64,000 bases of DNA from Cryptomeria japonica (GCF_030272615.1 NC_081414.1:821621896-821685895); one strand, 5' to 3'. Counted from the first letter of the stretch, positions 35,499 through 47,342 are shown. Program-made: numbers and translations. The notes: generated by a model from the letters alone, not told the origin.

Positions 35499-37767
35499 AT
35501 GGCGAACATTCCAATGGCGGATCACCTTGGGGAACGTGTACACACATTCAAACAACTGGAAGACGCAGGAGCATCGGTATGCATCTCGAAAACCCATGTT
35601 TTCAATTTGATGAATTTGACGCGTTTGCGGGACATTGCGGGGCCCACGGGGGATGAAAAAGATGACTTCTACGCTTGTGTAGTCTAATTCTGCGCTTGTG
35701 TCAGGTGTTCTGCGCTTGTGTAGGAAGACACAAGTGCAATTTACCTGACACAGGCGCAGGTTCTATGACACAAGCGCAAGAGTGCATGAAAACCTTAGTT
35801 TTGGTCAAAATGACATGCAAATGATCGGAAAAGGGGGAATAAGGGTAGGATAGGTCAATGGAGATGAAAAACACCCTGATTGGACATGAAAATGAGGAAA
35901 TGCAACCCGTAGGAGCAAACCCTAAAACTGACAAAAAGATGCCTCGATTGTGATGTAGAGTCGACAGTATCCGTTGATCACGCGGGAGAACCGACCGGAG
36001 TGCTTCATGCTATGACATAGACTCAGGATCACAGAGAGAGATACCTTAGCAGGACTGGGGATATACTATGTCACATACATGCCCGAGATTAGGGCAAACA
36101 TAGGATTGCTTACCGCATTGGCAGAGCGATGGCATTCGGAGACCTCCTCATTCCATTTGGCGACTGGCGAGGCGACAGTGACTCTAGAGGATGTATGGCG
36201 CATCCTCCGCATTCCAATACATGGGGAGATGATAGAGTATGACCCAGTGATAGGGAGAGAGGCATTGTGCAGATTGTTTGAGTGCGACATAGATGACTTG
36301 GACATTGTCGAGAGGGAGATCGGCTGGGAGAGCATGGCTTCCGAGTATGATCGACGATATGTGGTGATAGCAGTGGTGATAGCATGTCTAATAGCAGGAG
36401 ACAGACGAGGACATGGATTCCCTATTGGCTGGGGAAGAGTGCTAGAGTGGATGGCGACAGAGGGGACAGTGTACGCGTGGGGACCATGTGTCCTGGCTAT
36501 GCTATATTTTCAGCTGCATCAGATAGCTTATCAGGGAGTGCAGACATTGAGCTGTGGAGTCACATTGCTTTAGGTATGGGCATTTGAGCACATAGCCATA
36601 TGTCGACCGATTACAGATAGACAGGTAGTACCACACCGACCATATGTGTATTGCTATGGTGGAGCACTGAGACAGGGTCCATTTGGATACATACTATATT
36701 GGCGACATGAGCTAGACAGATTGAGAGAGTTCATATGGAGGCCATATCGTGATTGCCCCAGATGGTTAGATGACAGTGAGGAGCTACCTTATTGCAGATA
36801 GGAGAGGTACTTGATTGGGCGACCAGTGAACCACCAGAGAGTGATTGAGTTGTACCTGCCAGAGAGAGTGAGACGATAGTTTGGAGAGAGGCAGGATGTA
36901 CCTAGGAGAACTGCACACTTTGCCTGATCTCACAGAGAGACGAGTCAGTGGGGGAGTATGATTCAGCCACACATAGCATATGCGGACTTCTCACAGCTAC
37001 AACAGAGACAGTGGGATTGGAGATCAGATGTGGTAGATGTTGGGATGACAGATGAGTATGATAGATGGTTTGCACGACGGTGGCCAGTGCCATTGACAGA
37101 TCCGGATGTTCCAGTGCCTAGGCAATAGGAAGACTTCCCACTCATAGGAGAGGAGGAGGGAGATGAGGAGGACGAGGAGGAGGACGGTGATGAGGATGGG
37201 GATGATGGAGACGAGGATGAGGAGGACAAAGATGACGATGAGGATGACGGAGATGGGGATGGGGATGACGAGCAGGAGGCATGGCAGGATATACCCATAG
37301 AGCCGGAGACAGCTAGGACAGAGGAGATGGAGATGTGCAGGGCTACCATAGCAAGTTAGCAGGATCACATTGAGACTTTAGAGAGACAGCAGGACCAGTT
37401 CAGAGCGGAGATAGCTAGACTCACAGCGGCTCGAGATGCAGTGATGGCTCAGGCACAACGAGAGCAGAGAGTCACTGAGTATATTGGGTCGATTCGGGAT
37501 GCCAGTGTACAGGAGCTAGGACAGATGCTGGTAGAGATCGGAGAGGAGATACGCCATTGGAGGACACTATATGAGAGTGCAGTTCCACCAGAGCAGAGAG
37601 CACCTTCATATCGGGCACGATCGAGGACAGAGAGCAGGGCACGCTCTCGGAGGTCATTGAGCAGCATGGGGGTGAGTGGACCTATGAGACCACCACAGCC
37701 AAGACCAGGAGGGACATCATCCGCGAGACATGGCAGGGATGAGGAGGACAGAGGGAGCACCCAGTGA
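35499..37767 (+). pseudogene. Antisense plant-mobile-domain (PMD) gene of element A
   Basis: Exon 1 (35499-35576, MANIPMADHLGERVHTFKQL...) ends at a donor TCG|GTATGC. Exon 2 is open from about 36020. The PMD signature LTALAERWHSETSSFHLATG, TVTLEDVWRILRIP, YAWGPCVLAMLYFQLHQIAY and EFIWRPYRD lies within 36079-36780. A long Asp/Glu tail (37140-37300), a coiled coil (37360-37560) and an Arg/Ser-rich C-terminus end at a TGA at 37767. About six in-frame stops, nearly all TAG (for example 36571, 36799), interrupt an otherwise continuous frame. PMD proteins occur both as host genes and in transposable elements. The intact architecture shows this was a real gene, read against the element. Product role unknown. 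Confidence 0.8.
35671..35785. repeat. Short-repeat array in PMD intron (element A)
   Basis: Six copies of a 10-11 bp unit: three as TGCGCTTGTGT and three as ACACAAGCGCA or ACACAGGCGCA, so the array is itself an inverted repeat. The same unit recurs in the leader at 44803-44876. Confidence 0.75.
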
Positions 37768-37879
37768 CAGAGGCACGTGCTCCTTAGACAGACAGTAGAC
37801 ATTATGTAGTTTGACATTTTGTAGTCAGCCTGTGGGCCATACTTAGGACAGACAGTCCGATTTTGTACTTCGATATTTA

Positions 37880-38880
37880 TTGTGGCAGATGATATGATAT
37901 GCATCGATATGATGAGATGCAAATTATTTATGTGATTTTCCATGTATGGATGACTTATGCACTGTTTATGTACCTTTGTGGAATATGTATGGATATATTT
38001 TTGTTTATGCGCTTTTGATGCATTGATAGTATGAAATGGATAAAATGCTTGATATGATGCTTAATGTAATGCAAATGTACTAACCAAATGGATGCAGGAT
38101 GCAATATGTATGCGGGGAAATCGGAGCACTAGACCGAACTGACTATCCGAATTGACGGAAGAAATGTTAGTAAGAAGAAAATGAGACAGAAGACAGTTAA
38201 AGATGAAGAAAACTTGCTTTCAGTAATGCACTTTGTAGGTGAGAACCTTTATTTTTATGTAGCAAAATGGATGTGTAGCATCATGGCATGGAAGGCCAGA
38301 GCTGAAATGCAACCCTTTTTGCAAAAGACAGACACATCACAGACAAACGACAATCACAATCAAAAAAGAAAAAGACCATGAGCCATCCCGGTCACTCTAA
38401 ATCACTCAATGACATCATCGAGCAACATAGGAACATGACCGAAGCTAAAGATAAATCAATAAAAAGATAAGATGCACAAATTCCAACAAATCAAACAAAC
38501 ATCTAGATCTTCATTGTCAAAAGTTGAAAGTGCTGATAGGACGATCATGCTGTCTGGTTTCAGGACATGTGGTACCCCGTCTAAGACAGGACACAGTCTG
38601 GTTTCGAGTATACCACACCCTGTATAAGACCCATGATAGCAGTAACAAGGACAAATGATTTTGATGGTAACGTTCGATTGTTATGACAATTGTGATCAGT
38701 TTGAATGTTTGGTGTTGATTGAAAAAGTTCATCTGTTAAAGCATGATTTCATTAAAGCACAATGTTTGATTGCGAGTTGTTGGATGTATACTCAGTGAGC
38801 TGTCTAATGCACAAAAGGAATAATTATTTGCAAAATGTTTGTTTTTTTGTTTTTGGAGTTTTACAATTTTTTTGTGTTTT
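37880..38880. other. Non-coding region after the PMD gene (element A)
   Basis: Starts with ATGATATG-rich low-complexity DNA (37880-38070), then ordinary AT-rich sequence. At 38570-38630 a sequence with ATACCACACC/GTACCCCGTCTAAGACAGG repeats loosely. No gene seen. Confidence 0.5.
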
Positions 38881-39000
38881 TTTCAGGACTTTTTATGACT
38901 TTTTTGGATTTTTTCAGGACATTTTTGGATGTTTTTGAGATTTTTTCAGGACATTTTTCAATTTTTTTATGAAATTTTTTCAGGACATTTTAAATTTTTT
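38881..39000 (-). repeat. Tandem repeat with TTTTTTCAGGACATTTT units
   Basis: Four imperfect units of about 25-40 bp on the plus strand, each with TTTTTTCAGGAC followed by a T-rich run. On the element strand they read GTCCTGAAAAAA. A shorter T-rich duplication (TTTTTGGATTTTGTGAGATAG) is in the equivalent place in B at 52355-52402. Confidence 0.7.
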
Positions 39001-39740
39001 TGTTTTTAGTTTTTAATGACTTTGCCCCCAGTGTCTAGCAAGGCAAGGAATATGACAGGTGAATAAATAGGCTTGCTGAAATGATGGTGGATAGAGGGAA
39101 GACAAAGGCCTTTTATCGTGGAGACAATACGGATGCAATTTCCAAGGGCTATGGCGTGATGGGACAAGAGACTGGATATGATAGTGTAAAGCAGGAACAT
39201 GGCATGAGGGACATGTCAAGAGGTGTTTGAAACCATGTTTAAATTTTGTGTCCTTATGTCAGATCAAGATCAAGGAATGAAAAAGAGTGTATGGATAGTG
39301 ATAAGATATGGATAGGATAAGCAAGACCAAGAATGGATAAGGGACATGGACTGAAGGTCGGGATAGGATACGGGATAGTGGCAGAAAGTTGCAATAAGAC
39401 AGGGAATATGGATGAAAGGTTATAATAAGCAAATGGATAAAGACCAAAAGCTAGGATAGACTAAAAGCTGCAAACAAGATGCATGATGCTCATGATGATC
39501 CTCAGCCTTGTCAAGATCAAAGGTGGAAAAGGGGATATGTGCATGAGGGACAATAGGATAAGGAAGGGTAATAGGACATGAAGGAGTATGACATGGTATG
39601 ATAGGATAATGAAGGGCAATAGGATATGAAGGAGTATGACATGGGTTCGATAGGATAATGGAACAATGAAGGACAAAAGGATATGATAGGATAAAACCTA
39701 CCCCCAAGTGTGGTGTGCAAGAAGTTCATAAATTACGCAT

Positions 39741-39805
39741 GACGCCTGTTTGCCAGGTTTTCATCACGGTACTTGCCCAAAGTGCCTGTTTGCCAGGTTT
39801 TCACC
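39741..39805 (-). ncRNA. Tandem hairpin RNA motif (element A)
   Basis: On the element strand, hairpin a (39805-39781): outer GGTG/CACT, bulge AAAA, inner CCTG/CAGG, loop GCAAA. Then a 15-nt spacer TTGGGCAAGTACCGT. Hairpin b (39765-39741): outer GATG/CGTC, same bulge, inner stem and loop. The outer stem of b has changed on both sides (GG to GA with CC to TC), keeping the pairing. A long A-rich tract (T-rich on the plus strand, 39820-39895) lies just upstream, as in B and E. Confidence 0.65.
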
Positions 39806-40050
39806 AGTGGACGAATTATTTTTCTTTAATTTTTTCTTTTGTCTTTTTTTTTCACTTTTTTTTTTTTTTTTTTTGTATTTTGACTTTTTCAATAGAAGAT
39901 GGACACATGATAGGGGATGGAAGAAGGACTCAAACATATTTATTGTTTGGATAGTAGCCTTAAAAAAAATGGACCATGACCTTTAAAAGTATGCTCAAAG
40001 ACGTTGGTAGGATAAGGACATGGAAAATGAGATGAAACTAAGGCAAGGAG

Positions 40051-42981
40051 TTATGCAAAGGATTGGACCAAAGGGATCGAAGGATGGAAAATATGAATTG
40101 GATAATGGATAGGGTATTGGAAGAATTGGGCTTTAGTGGATGGAAATGAAGGCAAGATCGACATTGGCACACACCTTGAGGGGTGATGGACTGATGGAGG
40201 AAAGACGTATTTTGTATATTGAGATTTTGACGAAGGAATAACTTGGGATTTTGGGACATAAGGGCCCAAAATGGATGAAGAAGGTGATGGAGGAACAAAC
40301 TTGGAATGTTTGGATGGAGGAATAACTTGGGATTTTGGGACATAAGGACCCAAAATGGATGAAGAAGGCGATGGAGGAATAGACTTGGATGCCAAGTTGG
40401 ATTTTTCTTTTTGTGCTTCAAGAAGCTTCTTAGGGATCCACATGGTTTTTGATTTTTCATGATTTTGTTGTTCCTTGGAGTGCATTTCTTGCACAAGGGA
40501 TTTAGGAACCCATATATATTTTGACTTTGCTTTATTTTTCTCAGTGGGCCTTTGTGGCCTTTTGGATATTTCTTTTTCTTTATAGATCATATTGTTCTTT
40601 GTTTTGACATGTCGATTATATTGGACATGTTGATCCTTGAATACATGTGGATTTCTAGACTTATGATGCTTATACTTGGCATCCAAATTGCTTGGAAGAG
40701 GGAATGAATGTCGGTATGGATGGGAATGATATGGAGGCATGTGGGATGGATGGAAGGTTCTCCAAGATGTGTGCCTTTGCTGATGTTGCATAGGAGATGG
40801 AGGGATATAGGGACCTAGAATGGATGGAAGCGATGATGGGGAAGGTGGACATTTGGATTTTGACTTTGAAGGGATACCAACGCCTTGAGTGTGAGCTCTG
40901 TAGCCATGACCATTAGTATATTCTTTGATATGAAGGGGTTCTTTCTCATGAAGGTCTACTTGCTTATGGAGAGCTAATCCTTTGCCTTTATGAATATCTT
41001 GACTTATAGGATACTCTTTTCTTTGGGAAGAAGATGCGAGTCCATTATGAGGTGGATATGATATGAGAGAAATAATGAGATCTTGAAGTGGATCGGATTG
41101 CACCAAAGTGGAAGAACCCATTATGCATGTCGAGGGTTCATGAACATCTTGCACTAACACGTTAGAATCATGAGGGGGATTAGGATCATGAGGGGGACTA
41201 GGATTGTGTAGTGGACATGGTTCAATGACAGGCTCTTCAAGAGATGGAATGGGAGACATAATGGGATCATCAAAAGAAATGCGATCTTGGGGTGTATATG
41301 TTGGATTAGGACGAGGAGATGGAGGAACAAGTGGATCTTGTGGAGGATCTAAAGGAATGATAGGGTCTTGTGTTGGAAATGAATTTGGAAGGATACTTTG
41401 ACCTTGACAAGGAGGAAGATCATTGGACTCCTCTTTAAAATTGCTTTGCTCTTGACTTTTAATGGGATCATCGGAAAGGACGGAAGGGATATTTGGAATG
41501 TCAATGGGATTTGAAAGGACATTTTTTTCATGAAATGGAAGGGGATCATTTGGGATTGGATGGACTAGGATATCTTGATCTTGCTCAAGGAATGGAGTGT
41601 CAATAGGACTTTGGATAGGATGGACAAGAATAGGGGAATCATCGTGAGTGTCTGGGGAAATGGGATCCTGGTCAACAATTGAATGGGATGATAAGGTTTT
41701 AGGATCTTGATCTTGATCTTCTTTAGGACTCATTTCTTCATGCTCTAAATTATCCTCTTGACATGAGGTTGGACTTTGGATATGTATGGGGGATTCTGAC
41801 AAGGGATCAATGATTTGGCATGAAGGAAATGGACTTTGAATATTTGTGATGGATTCTGGCAAGGAATCAATGCTTGAACATGAGGAAGAGGGACTTCGAA
41901 TGGGGTCCTCTAAAATAGGTAATGGCAATAAAGTGTATGGTGGCATTGGGTCTTGTATTTCTGAAACATGACAAGGATGGACATCATGAATTGGATTATC
42001 TTGGCAATCAATTGTGGATAGCTCTTGGATAATTGCATCCTTGGGTGTATTGTTTGATGAGGACAATATAGAAGGTTCTTGTGAAACTTCTAAAGGTGTA
42101 GGGATAGATGCCACTGGAGAGTCAATTTGTTTGTGAGGGGATGAGGCATTGCTAGACATAATTGTATTATCTTGATCTTCCTCGAAGAACTCACTTGGTC
42201 GTTTCCTTAAGATCATTGCAATAAAGCCACCTTTCTTTTGAGGTTTTGACATAGTTGTATCTGGAATTTGAACTTGTTTAGAAAGAATTTGGTTCTGATT
42301 TGATGTCATGTTTTGATATTGGACTTGGTTCAATTGTTCTGACATGTTTGAAACTTTGGTTGGTGTTTGCTGCAACCTTTGTTTTTGAATGTTTGGTTCT
42401 AATTGTTGACATTGATATGTTGATTGAACTTGTTGATATTCCACCATTGGTTGAACTATTTGTGGACATTGTATAGTTGGTTGGACATATTGTTGAAATT
42501 GAACCATTGGTTGTATTGGTTGTATATGTTGGACCATTGGTTGTATTGGTTGGAAATCTGATTGATAGTAAACACCTTCTTGTTCTTGTTGTGGAGGCAC
42601 ATAATGTTGAAATTGATGTTGTCTCTTTTCTTGAAATTGTTTCATCATCTCTATTTGGGAGAGGAGAGCTAGTATGTCTCATCGTTCAAGAAGAGATTTG
42701 ACATCAATTAGCTCAATATTTGGATTTCAACCTGGAAGTTTTTGAAACATTTTGGACATTTGTGATCTATTCTTCTGAATGTTTTTCACTCTTTGTTCCA
42801 ATATCTCATTTTCTTGAGCTAGTTTCTCCTCTAGTTTTTGTATTTGGACATTTACATCACCATGATAAGTTTGACCAATGTTGCTTTGTTGTTGGGTTGG
42901 ATATAATTGCGATTGCATTGTCGGTTGATATGTCAAACTTTGTTGCATCATTGGTGCTTGGAACCTTGTTTCAATAGACAT
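40051..42981 (-). pseudogene. Sense ORF of element A: long Pro/Gln/Ser-rich Gag-position protein
   Basis: From ATG at 42981 (MSIETRFQAPMMQQ) one frame of about 977 codons reaches a stop at 40051 with only two stops inside, both TGA (near 42730 and 42670), each where CGA would fit. Residues 30-80 form a coiled coil (KLEEKLAQENEILEQRVKN), followed by a Gln/Met-rich stretch of repeats (IQPIQPMVQ), a long Pro/Ser/Asp-rich middle, and a basic C-terminus with a repeated block PPSPSSSILGPYVPKSQVIP (about 40330 and 40235). It occupies the gag-pol position but has no zinc knuckle or enzyme motif and no visible similarity to the Gag of B. Function unknown; structural particle protein is a guess. Confidence 0.7.
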
Positions 42982-44975
42982 GTCACTATGCAAATGCAAT
43001 ATTTTTGGAATTTTTCAAGGATAATGTATGATATGCAACTAAATGCGAACTAAATGAATGAGAATGCAATCTATGGCAAGAATGCAACCTATGTTTTTTG
43101 GTTGTTTTTCAAGATTTTGACAAACATTTTGGAATGCAAATCTAAGAAAGAGACCCTTAGGAAATTGAAATGATGTCTAGACCTCAAAGGACAAAAGGAC
43201 CAAGTGACAAAAGGACAAAATGACAAAGTCTCCCCTATATGCTTGGATACTAAGCTAGGTTTGACCAAATGATATTGATGACAAAAGGGTAAAAGATTTA
43301 ATAAGGTCTAGACTTCCTAACAATGACTTAGAGTTTATCAAATATTTGGATTACTCAAGTATGACAAAACCTATCTTTTGAGACTATATGCAAAAGGACA
43401 ACTAATATGCAAATGACTAATATGATATGATAATGCCCTAAACTTAATGAAGAGACTTAAGGTATGCAAATATGAATGTATGATAATGGTATGACTTTAA
43501 TGCAAGAGGACATATGCAAAATGGATGATCCTTATTGATATGCAAAGGAGTATGACTTAGGTGAAACCTAACCTTGATAGTTGACAATGATTTTTGCAAA
43601 ATGCAACCTAGGATGAACTTAAATGTAAGTGACATGAATGTTGAGACAAGATTTTGAACAATGTTTGACAACCATATTTGAAGGTGTTTTGAAATTTGTT
43701 GGATGAAATGCTCTTATGTTTAACCTTGTTTTGAATCAATTTGTCTTGTTTTTGGAATGATACACAATTCAACTTTTGACAAACAAAGAATACAAGATAT
43801 TGCAACTTAGACTCAAGACAATCATGCTCATTTCCACATTTCTTATGGTAGGAAAAGACATTAGGTACTTGAGAGGTAGACTCATTATGGGATTCAAGGA
43901 GAATACATAGATGCTTGACCCCACGGGCTCCCCTCCACGGCACTCACTTCTCAGGGCAGCCAAGCATCAGTCCCCATGGAAATCTCCCCATGGCGAACTT
44001 AGTATCTCTTCCTAGTATCCGAACTTGTCCTTCTCAAGCAACTAGAAGGGTTTTTGGCCTCTAAAAACAAGGTGTTTAGTCAGGATTTCTGTTAAGCATT
44101 ACTCCTTGATGTCACGCAAGCGTGATTGAGACATTAAGCCCATCAAGATACCAAACAAATGTAGTCGCGCAAGCACGATTTAGACCAAGAGGCCCTACTT
44201 AGATGTTGATATGAGAAAGAGTTCAAGGGTCATCACTTCCCAAGTAACTGCAATTCCCATGTAACACTTCCTTCAAAGCTTTCGCTCATCAGGTATTTTT
44301 TTATAGTGAGTTAGAATGCCAAGGAATTCTAGCCGTACTCACTTTGGGTCGTTCCCTTCTCACGATTATCACTTGCTTGCAAAAGCAAAGTGGTCGGGAA
44401 GGCAGGCCCTCTAAATGTGACACACAATTAACAACACAAGCATGGTATCGAAGATCTGGATTTCTGATCACCCTAAGAAGGATGAGAGCATACTCTCCTA
44501 CTCCAATGTCATACTTAACAATCAAAGCAAACAAATGTTCATTCCAACCTATTTATAAATCACTAAGTGCCTAAAAATTAAATGCAAACACAAAGTTTAG
44601 TTGTTTCTCCAAGGCAACCTGCAAAAACCCAAGTTAGAAGTTTGATTTGTTGTCTTTGACTATCGATTCTGCATAAAACATGTTAGTAGTTTGATTTGTT
44701 GTCTTTGTCATGCGTATGCCATGGTGCTGCACAGAGAATCAGTACCAAAAACCAGAATGCAAAAAAAACAAAATGAAAACCACGAATTTTTTTTTTTTTT
44801 TAACACAAGCGCAAAATGCATTTACACAGGCACAAAATGCATAACACAGGCGCAAGTTGTCTTACACAGGCGCAGAAGTCTCCAGAAAACCCTGAAACGA
44901 CCCTGTTTTTGGGTTTTTGGCCTGCAAATCAACTCAAAAGCACTCAAAAACACAATAAAGGGATTAGAAGGTTAG
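42982..44975 (-). other. Untranslated leader of element A
   Basis: About 2 kb between PBS and the sense ORF. ATGCAAATGA-type low complexity at 43000-43600. A GC-richer conserved-looking stretch at 43915-44070. A perfect palindrome TCACGCAAGCGTGA near 44112 with a decayed copy TCGCGCAAGCACGA near 44164. The array at 44803-44876 is near the PBS. Short ORFs here look incidental. Confidence 0.55.
44803..44876. repeat. Short-repeat array in leader of element A
   Basis: Four copies of ACACAAGCGCA / ACACAGGCGCA (one as ACACAGGCACA) at spacings of 16-21 bp, all in one orientation. The same unit is found in the PMD intron (35671-35785). Confidence 0.8.
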
Positions 44976-44995
44976 TGTTCACGTTGGGTTCACCA
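44976..44995 (-). promoter_or_regulatory. Primer binding site of element A (tRNA-Trp type)
   Basis: The element strand reads TGGTGAACCCAACGTGAACA five bases after the LTR end. Its complement, ending ACGTTGGGTTCACCA, closely resembles the 3' end of plant tRNA-Trp as I remember it. The site in B is an even better match. A 5-nt spacer is shared with B. Confidence 0.7.
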
Positions 44996-45000
44996 ATTAA

Positions 45001-46617
45001 TGTAGCATCGGAATTAGGAATCATCAAAGCAATATATAAAAGGACATATTATTCATTATTAGCTCAATCCCAAACACACATTGCAATGATCTAATCCTAA
45101 GCACACTCAATAGAGACATAAATACAAAGCATTCAAAAGCAAATATTCATGCAAACCAGATGACGATTTGGATGCTTCTTCCATGCGGCTCCATTGTTCT
45201 TCTTTCCTCTTCAAATGGATTTGTGGATCTCACCTACAAGTGCACAACATACAATTGAAAGAAAGATTGATATTGGTTTGTTGATCAAGAGTACTAGAAG
45301 CATAAGTTCGATAGTTTGATTAGGGATTCGGGATCAGCTTTGATTGAAAATCATCCAATTTATAGAAGAATTGGATAAATGACAAGATTAGCATGATGCA
45401 ATTCAAATGGAAATTGCAAATCAATATGACAAATTATGCACTTTCCATGCACAATTTGATTGATTGATAATTGATGACAAATTATGACACATTCTATGTC
45501 AAAATTGATTGATTATCAATTATGACAATTTATGACAAATTGAAATGTCATTCCCATAGAATTAGGAGATGAAATAGGAGGGAAAAGAAATTAGAAATTA
45601 AGAAAATTAGAAAATTGAAAATTAGGAATTAGAAATTGATGGAAAAAAATGGGAAAATAGGAACTAGAAGAAATTAGGTAAATTAATTAATAATTTATCA
45701 TTTATTAATTAATTTACAAGAGGAAGAATAATTAGCCAATTAAATAAAGATTTAATTGTAATGAGAAGACTTAGGATAAATAAGTAATTTATTAATCCTA
45801 AAGGAAGAAAATGATAAGCAAGGTTAAATGACTAAATCATGAAACCCTAGAAGGCGAATTAGGTCTTGAAAGATAATTGACTCGATTTGATTTGATTTTG
45901 GATTGATAAATGACCAATGTGATAAATGATTTGATTGAGAAAATGCGCCAATTGATGAGGAACAATGACAAATTGATCCAAATTGACACAATTGAGACAG
46001 ATAATGATCGATGACAAATCGATTGCAAAATGACAAGATTGACAAAAAAGACAAGAATCGATGACAAATATATCGCAAAATGACAAGATTGAAAATGACC
46101 ATGATCGATGATAAATCGATCGCAAATGACAAGATCGAACATGACAACGATCGATGACAAATTGATCATAAAACGACAAGATTGATAAACCGATCGCCAG
46201 ACGATAAGATTGAAAAGAGGACAAAACCCTAATTAGGATTGACGATGTCCAAAATGATAAGATTGATGATAAGATTGGTAAGAGAGAAACGATTGATGAC
46301 AAATCGATCGCAAGATTAATAGGAGGACAAAACTCTAATTAGGATTGATGATGTCCAAAATGATGACAAATTAGCACGCACATTAATGCAACAAGATAAG
46401 TTCGATCAAAATCATGATTGGATAATGTTGTCGACAAGACCAAATTTGAGGATGAGATGATTGAAGAATGTAGAAGAATGACTTGACGCTCGGAAATGAT
46501 AAAGATCAAGTGTGAATCATAGGAGAAATGTTAATGCGATGCAAAAACCTAAAATGAGGCAATGCGCAAATGTTAAAATATGACCTCGCAAGCGTTGACC
46601 ATTTTTAGGTGTCTACA
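45001..46617 (-). repeat. 5' LTR of element A
   Basis: 1,617 bp, co-linear with 33530-35134, with one extra 12 bp (near 46262) and about 30 substitutions, mostly transitions. Right flank AAAGC is the target duplication. Confidence 0.95.
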
Positions 46618-46622
46618 AAAGC

Positions 46623-47342
46623 CATTATCCAATAAATAACATCTTTATCCAATGGATAAACTCTTGTGCAAGAGTTAGTGAGGATAACCATGGTCAAAGC
46701 AATAAATGCTTGAAGAGACCCATGGGTTAAATGATGGTTGAGTTAGAGGTAAAGTCTCTAACCATGGGAACAAGTGGATTTAACTATAAATGGTTATGTA
46801 AGAGCCATTAATGGTCATGTAAGAGCCATTAGTGGTTTGGAAGACATTAGGGGTTAGCTTGTTGAACACATAAAGCATTAAATGCTTTTCAAAGATTTTG
46901 GAGGCTTTGAGAAGTGACTTCAAGTTGCTTAGGAATGTGACAATATTGAGGAAATGGGATTAGGATAATTAGGAATGATTCGAAAGTGGTTAGAAGGGTC
47001 TAGAAGGGGATTTAGGATTGCAAGTGGGTTTGGTGGGTGAGGGAAAATAGGATTTAAATTAAAATAAAATAAATTTATTTTAATTGTGGTTGCAACTTGT
47101 ATTTGTAGGAGAATGCAAGTGGGGGGGATTTAATTAAATATTATAATTTATTTATTTAATTGATTTGAATTTGGTGTAATGAATTAATTAAAATAAATTG
47201 AATAATTTATTTAATTAATAGGAGGATGGTTGAAGATGAGTTAATTAAATGTTAATTTAATTAACTGTTGGCTAGTGGGTTTATTAATCAAATAAATAGT
47301 AAATATTCATTTAATTAAAATGGACAGATTTATGTAACTACA
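46623..47342 (-). repeat. 3' LTR of element B, inner segment
   Basis: On the element strand this is the LTR start, TGTAGTTACATAAATCTG, directly after a PPT. AT-rich with ATTTAATTAAAT repeats. The AAAGC at 46618-46622 is the right target duplication of A. Confidence 0.8.

Larger units (their letters stand above)
33530..46617 (-). mobile_element. Element A: large non-autonomous Tat-like LTR element with antisense PMD gene
   Basis: Complete 13.1 kb element: 5' LTR 45001-46617, PBS 44976-44995, leader, sense ORF 42981-40051, tandem hairpins 39741-39805, antisense PMD gene 35499-37767, PPT 35135-35148 and 3' LTR 33530-35134. Perfect target duplication AAAGC at 33525-33529 and 46618-46622. No protease, RT, RNase H or integrase motif is found. 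PBS, PPT, hairpins and PMD module match element B, so B-type elements are the natural source of enzymes. LTRs differ by about 30 substitutions and one 12 bp indel by eye (about 2 percent): the youngest dated insertion here. Confidence 0.93.

Noticed and set aside
39420-39729. Minus-strand Ser/Pro/His-rich overlapping ORFs
   Set aside because: Low-complexity GGATAAGGAAGG-type repeats keep several frames open; no start context or domain.
44803-44876. CRISPR-like array
   Set aside because: Units are 10-11 bp and degenerate, spacers are short and unequal, and the context is a plant retrotransposon.
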